A stretch of 64,000 nt of DNA from positions 1 through 64,000 of the forward strand of contig JBGTGP010000041.1 of the NCBI GenBank assembly GCA_041746735.1, read 5' to 3'. The notes under the pieces are model-generated. The model did not search any database and had not been told where the DNA came from. It was given only the letters and a program-made list of their open reading frames with translations. The DNA is from Opimibacter sp041746735 (GTDB lineage Bacteria; Bacteroidota; Bacteroidia; Chitinophagales; Saprospiraceae). Positions 60,597 to 64,000 of the stretch are shown piece after piece. The position numbers and the translations under genes were made by a program. Each line of letters begins with the position of its first letter. Positions within the stretch are counted from its first letter, which is position 1.

Positions 60597-61970
60597 CGAC
60601 CTTCACATCTTACAGATACTATCGCCGCTGTTTCTACGGGACAGGGGCAGGCGGCGATTGCTATGATACGACTTTCCGGGTCGAAATCTATTGCGATAAC
60701 GGATCAGGTTTTTAAGGGAGCAGATTTGCAGAAGGCTCACACTCACACCCTTCACTATGGCCGCATCGTGGATGAGGAAGGCCGGCATCTCGATGATGTG
60801 GTCGTGGGATTGTATCGCTCACCTCAATCCTATACTTCGGAAGATGTCGTGGAGATCAGTTGCCATGGTTCGCCATATATCATCAATGCTCTCCTGTCGC
60901 TTCTGATCCGTCAGGGGGCGCGGCCGGCAGAGGCAGGGGAATTTACAATGCGGGCATTCCTGCACGGCCGGATGGACCTGTCGCAGGCAGAAGCCGTGGC
61001 TGATCTGATATCTTCCGGTACAGAAGCAGCTCACCGTCTTGCCGTCCAACAAATGCGCGGAGGTGTTTCTTCCGAAATACAGGACTTGAGGCAAAAACTG
61101 CTCGATTTTGTCAGCCTTATCGAACTGGAACTTGACTTTGGTGAAGAGGATGTGGAGTTTGCTAACCGGGAAGAGTTGATGGCGCTGGTGCATGAAGTGT
61201 TGGACATGACGCGCCGTCTGAAAGAGACTTTTCATATCGGTCATGCGATCAAAGAAGGCATTCCGACGGTCATCGCCGGCAGACCCAATGCCGGCAAGTC
61301 GACCCTGCTCAACAAGTTGCTTCAGGAGGAACGGGCTATCGTATCGGCTATTCCTGGCACGACCCGGGATACGATTGAAGAGATCCTGGTGATCTCCGGC
61401 ATTCAGTTCAGACTGGTGGATACGGCCGGTATCCGCGAAGCCCATGATGAAATCGAGCAGATCGGAATCAGCCGGACCCTTGAAAAAATCGAACAGGCGT
61501 CGATCCTGATCTATGTATTTGACGTCACGACAACTTCCCCTTCTGATGTATTGCGGGATCTCGGGGTGATCCAGCCCCGTGATGCCCGACTGATTCTGGT
61601 GGCCAATAAAATGGATCTGTACCCGTCTGCAAATCCGGAAGAATGGAAGATCGGCGACTTCCCCGTCATCCCGCTATCCGCCGCACACAATATGAATATC
61701 GCGTATCTGATCGAGGTGCTGGGTGAGACAGTGACCCGGGATATCCCGGCGGATCTGCCGATGATCAGTAGTGCACGGCACTACCATGCACTGGACCGTA
61801 CGGAGACACGACTGCTTGATGTTCTGGCTGGTTTGGAATCGGGTGTCACACATGACCTTCTTGCCCAGGATATCCGGCAGGCGCTGTATCATCTGGGCGA
61901 GATCACCGGGGAGATCAGTACGGAGGATATATTGGGGAATATATTTGGGAGGTTTTGTATTGGAAAGTAA
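60597..61970 (+). CDS. mnmE: tRNA modification GTPase MnmE (TrmE)
   Basis: MnmE, together with MnmG, adds the carboxymethylaminomethyl group to wobble uridine 34 of some tRNAs. The 457-residue protein starts at 60597 (MRPSHLTDTIAAVSTGQGQA); the TTG at 60534 is unlikely. It shows the N-terminal folate-binding domain (GEFTMRAFLHGRMDLSQAEA), the G domain with P-loop AGRPNAGKST, DTAGIREA and ANKMD, the flanking helical domain, and the essential C-terminal FCIGK cysteine. Length is standard. A terminator-like hairpin lies about 150 bases after the stop. Confidence 0.97.
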   Translation, partial: RPSHLTDTIAAVSTGQGQAAIAMIRLSGSKSIAITDQVFKGADLQKAHTHTLHYGRIVDEEGRHLDDVVVGLYRSPQSYTSEDVVEISCHGSPYIINALLSLLIRQGARPAEAGEFTMRAFLHGRMDLSQAEAVADLISSGTEAAHRLAVQQMRGGVSSEIQDLRQKLLDFVSLIELELDFGEEDVEFANREELMALVHEVLDMTRRLKETFHIGHAIKEGIPTVIAGRPNAGKSTLLNKLLQEERAIVSAIPGTTRDTIEEILVISGIQFRLVDTAGIREAHDEIEQIGISRTLEKIEQASILIYVFDVTTTSPSDVLRDLGVIQPRDARLILVANKMDLYPSANPEEWKIGDFPVIPLSAAHNMNIAYLIEVLGETVTRDIPADLPMISSARHYHALDRTETRLLDVLAGLESGVTHDLLAQDIRQALYHLGEITGEISTEDILGNIFGRFCIGK

Positions 61971-62117
61971 GTATGGTTCTCTTTTTTAGCTAAACCACTA
62001 CACCTTACGTGCAAGATGAAGTATCACCCTGAATGTTTTAATACGGGTAAGGGCCTGATAAAGATTTCTCTTAGGTAGGTGGTGCCGACCCTTCGGAACC
62101 GTCCGGCTTTTGTTTTA

Positions 62118-62150
62118 AATCGTAGCCCTTTTGGTACTACGATTCTCTTT
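62118..62150 (+). terminator. Possible terminator downstream of mnmE
   Basis: AATCGTAG (62118-62125) pairs with CTACGATT (62137-62144). CC/GG pairs extend it inside, with a 2-base bulge, and CTCTTTT follows. The distance of 148 bases from mnmE leaves open whether it serves that gene. The rest of 61971-62345 holds no convincing gene. Confidence 0.5.
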
Positions 62151-62273
62151 TGCTATGAAGAAGCACAGGTTTGTTATTATCAATTCAACTTAATTTTCCC
62201 GGCACCCGGAGTTGAATATCTGGCTGATAATCAATATAGTAGAATGATTTCATTGTGTTATTCTACAAATTAC

Positions 62274-62293
62274 ATATTATTATATAATAATAT
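62274..62293. promoter_or_regulatory. 20-bp AT palindrome upstream of hipB, possible HipB operator
   Basis: ATATTATTATATAATAATAT is a perfect 20-bp palindrome 53 bases before hipB. The local sequence is extremely AT-rich, so chance palindromes are expected, but HipB proteins do bind palindromes in their own control region. It lies 28 bases upstream of the candidate -7 element. Confidence 0.4.
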
Positions 62294-62320
62294 ATGATTA
62301 TAATATCAGTCATTTTTACG

Positions 62321-62328
62321 TATTTTTG
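62321..62328 (+). promoter_or_regulatory. Candidate -7 element of hipBA
   Basis: TATTTTTG matches TAnnTTTG exactly. A start near 62334 would leave a leader of about 12 bases before the ATG at 62346. No clear TTG was found at the -33 spacing. Confidence 0.45.
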
Positions 62329-62345
62329 ATTTATATTTCATTCAA

Positions 62346-62645
62346 ATGAGTAAAAAGAAAATATATATACTCCCAACAGCAGAGAAAGTGCTAAAGGATA
62401 TAGGAGAAAATATTAAGCTGGCCAGGAAGCGCAGGAAGCTATCTGAGAGCCAAATGGCGGAACGCGCCGGCATCTCCCGTTCGACGGTCCAGTTGCTGGA
62501 AAAGGGCGAACCTGGCGTATCCATGAGTGCTTACGTGCAGGTCCTCTTTGTTCTGGGTTTAGAAAATGATTTGAAGTCCATTGCCTTTGATGACCCCTTG
62601 GGAAGGAAGCTACAGGATGCCGAAATCGCAAATCCTAAGAGATAA
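62346..62645 (+). CDS. hipB: HipB-type antitoxin, XRE-family repressor
   Basis: This 99-residue protein should neutralise HipA and repress the operon. The XRE helix-turn-helix is IGENIKLARKRRKLSESQMA with ERAGISRSTVQLLEKGEPGVS, the recognition helix lying near residues 46-56. The tail (DPLGRKLQDAEIANPKR) resembles the region through which HipB proteins contact HipA. Its stop codon overlaps the hipA start by one base (TAATG), so the pair is translationally coupled. Confidence 0.9.
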   Translation: MSKKKIYILPTAEKVLKDIGENIKLARKRRKLSESQMAERAGISRSTVQLLEKGEPGVSMSAYVQVLFVLGLENDLKSIAFDDPLGRKLQDAEIANPKR

Positions 62646-63913
62646 TGGCAAAGGATCAAAACCGAAAGGAAATCTATGTGTATGCGGATTGGAAGGAGTT
62701 AAAAACTCCTACCCCGATAGGCATCCTTAGTGCCCAGGTCACCAGAGGGCATGAAATCTTCTCCTTTGCCTATGAGAAGGATTGGATCAATTCAAAGTTT
62801 GCCATTCTTTTAGATCCGGAGCTAAAGCTGTTCACCGGTCCTCAATTTCCAAGCCAGGGCAAGACGAATTTCGGTGTCTTTACAGACTCATCCCCTGACC
62901 GATGGGGAAGAGTGCTGATGCAGCGTTGGGAAGCCATGGCAGCAAGGCAGGAGGATCGAAAGGTAAAACCGCTCTTCGACAGCGATTTCCTGCTTGGGGT
63001 TTTTGATCAGTTCCGCATGGGAGGATTGCGATTCAAACTGGATCCGGACGGTCCTTACCTGGATAGCCAAAAGGATTACAGTGCGCCACCATTCATCAGG
63101 TTGAGGGAACTGGAAGCAGCAAGCCTCAGATTGGAGGACGATGTCAACTTTGATGACGCAGCCTTGCACGAAAGCATTATGCTGCTCCTTGCCCCAGGCG
63201 CATCACTTGGAGGCGCCAGACCTAAAGCCAGCATCATAGATCCGGAAGGCAATTTGTGGATCGCAAAATTCCCAAGCCGACAGGATGATATTGATATTGG
63301 CGCATGGCAAGCCGTGGTCAACCAACTTGCCAGGCATGCAGGCATTCAGACCGCGGAAGGATATGCCCGGAAATTTACCAACAAGTATCACTCTTTCCTG
63401 ACGAAACGCTTTGACAGGATACAGGATCAGCGCATCCATTTCGCCTCCGCCATGACGTTAATGGGGCTTCATGATGGTGTGAGTGCTAAAGAGGGCATCA
63501 GTTACCTGCATCTGGCAGAATGTATCGTGAAGTACAGTGCCCAGCCGAATAGAGATCTCAAAGAACTATGGACGCGGATCGTCTTTAACATCTGTGTAAG
63601 CAATACCGATGACCATCTGCGGAACCATGGCTTTCTTTTAACCCCTAAGGGCTGGATACTTTCCCCGGCATATGATATGAATCCTGTGGTTCACAGCACC
63701 GGATTGCATCTGAATATCACCGAATATGACAATGCTCTGGAACTGGATCTTGCGCGGGAAGTGGCCAGTAGATTTCGTATTTTACCTGCGGAAACGGAAA
63801 AAATAATTGCCAAAGTTTTGCAATCCGTCAAGCAATGGAGTGAAGCGGCTAAGGAATTGGGAATCAGCCGGGCTGAAATGATGAGGATGGAATCGGCATT
63901 CAAAGTGGAGTGA
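62645..63913 (+). CDS. hipA: HipA-type serine/threonine kinase toxin
   Basis: The 422-residue toxin would phosphorylate a translation-related target (glutamyl-tRNA synthetase in E. coli HipA) and cause dormancy. It has the N-terminal HipA_N domain (VYADWKELKTPTPIGILSAQ, FTDSSPDRWGRVLMQRWE), the ASLGGARPK phosphate-binding loop, LWIAKFPSRQDDIDIGAWQ, and the kinase motif NTDDHLRNHGF with catalytic Asp322 and Asn327. LSPAYDMNPV carries the second metal-binding aspartate. All key residues are present, so the toxin looks intact. The gene ends 87 bases before the window edge. Confidence 0.93.
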   Translation: MAKDQNRKEIYVYADWKELKTPTPIGILSAQVTRGHEIFSFAYEKDWINSKFAILLDPELKLFTGPQFPSQGKTNFGVFTDSSPDRWGRVLMQRWEAMAARQEDRKVKPLFDSDFLLGVFDQFRMGGLRFKLDPDGPYLDSQKDYSAPPFIRLRELEAASLRLEDDVNFDDAALHESIMLLLAPGASLGGARPKASIIDPEGNLWIAKFPSRQDDIDIGAWQAVVNQLARHAGIQTAEGYARKFTNKYHSFLTKRFDRIQDQRIHFASAMTLMGLHDGVSAKEGISYLHLAECIVKYSAQPNRDLKELWTRIVFNICVSNTDDHLRNHGFLLTPKGWILSPAYDMNPVVHSTGLHLNITEYDNALELDLAREVASRFRILPAETEKIIAKVLQSVKQWSEAAKELGISRAEMMRMESAFKVE

Positions 63914-64000
63914 CCAAATCGATTTCAACTTTTCACGTTCCGGAAAAATGCGGCAGTTTAAGTGGAAAATCTTATTTGCAAGGACCGTTAGCATGATACT

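Noticed and set aside
62079..62297. 72-residue plus-strand frame between mnmE and hipB
   Set aside because: It spans the terminator-like hairpin and the AT palindrome and shows no coding character.

Overview
The window looks like chromosomal DNA of a free-living or sludge-type member of the Bacteroidota, most likely near the Saprospiraceae. The evidence is a SusC/SusD pair, C-terminal type IX secretion (T9SS) sorting domains on several large exported proteins, many TonB-dependent receptors and SPII lipoproteins, and Bacteroidota-only families (DUF3078, DUF5916, LVIVD, GlmU-like protein). Purine-rich ribosome sites are rare, and several upstream regions carry the TTG-N20-TAnnTTTG promoter form of this phylum. 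I saw no rRNA, tRNA, CRISPR array, prophage or transposase gene.

Layout. 1-1671 holds one dicluster ferredoxin in otherwise gene-free, repeat-rich DNA. 1672-18210 is almost all minus strand: an ECF sigma factor with a membrane-anchored barrel protein, small lipoproteins, an LVIVD protein, a GH20 hexosaminidase, obg, adk, a large sortilin-type T9SS protein, a spermidine-synthase-like protein, a GlmU-like protein, rpmE (type B) and yraN. Between rpmE and yraN lie four tandem copies of a 99-bp repeat. 18352-23007 (plus) holds a sugar-phosphate isomerase, fabG, a lipoprotein metalloprotease and a membrane protein. 23023-24322 (minus) holds a DUF4197 protein and a lipoprotein FKBP isomerase. 24399-34841 (minus) is a trans-4-hydroxy-L-proline catabolic cluster with two TonB receptors. 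Then come a YdeI-like protein, a SET-domain methyltransferase with a lysine-rich tail, a DUF5916 protein, a DUF3078 protein and a GH53 galactanase. 42229-58430 is a starch/alpha-glucan utilisation locus: ArsR-type regulator, SusD, SusC, a five-domain SusE/F-like T9SS protein, a 1402-residue FG-GAP/GH13 fusion, a GH5-like enzyme and an SGLT-type symporter. The rest is ferritin, an AraC regulator, mnmE and a hipBA toxin-antitoxin pair.

How the genes work together. The hydroxyproline cluster has all four steps from trans-4-hydroxy-L-proline to 2-oxoglutarate: epimerase, D-hydroxyproline oxidase, pyrroline-hydroxy-carboxylate deaminase and ketoglutarate-semialdehyde dehydrogenase. One receptor is translationally coupled to the oxidase, which suggests uptake of collagen- or plant-wall-derived material. 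In the glucan locus, SusC/SusD would import oligosaccharides released by the T9SS-exported amylase, and the symporter would carry sugar across the inner membrane. The same starch-binding-type domain occurs once inside SusD and five times in the secreted neighbour. The sigma factor and its barrel partner fit the dual-membrane-spanning anti-sigma arrangement known from Bacteroides.

The least ordinary items are the FG-GAP/UnbV-GH13 fusion, the SusE-like insertion in SusD, the sigma/barrel anti-sigma pair, a 42-bp perfect palindrome inside the hydroxyproline cluster and the 99-bp tandem repeat with one covarying hairpin pair. Functions are inferred from motifs read by eye; no database search was possible.
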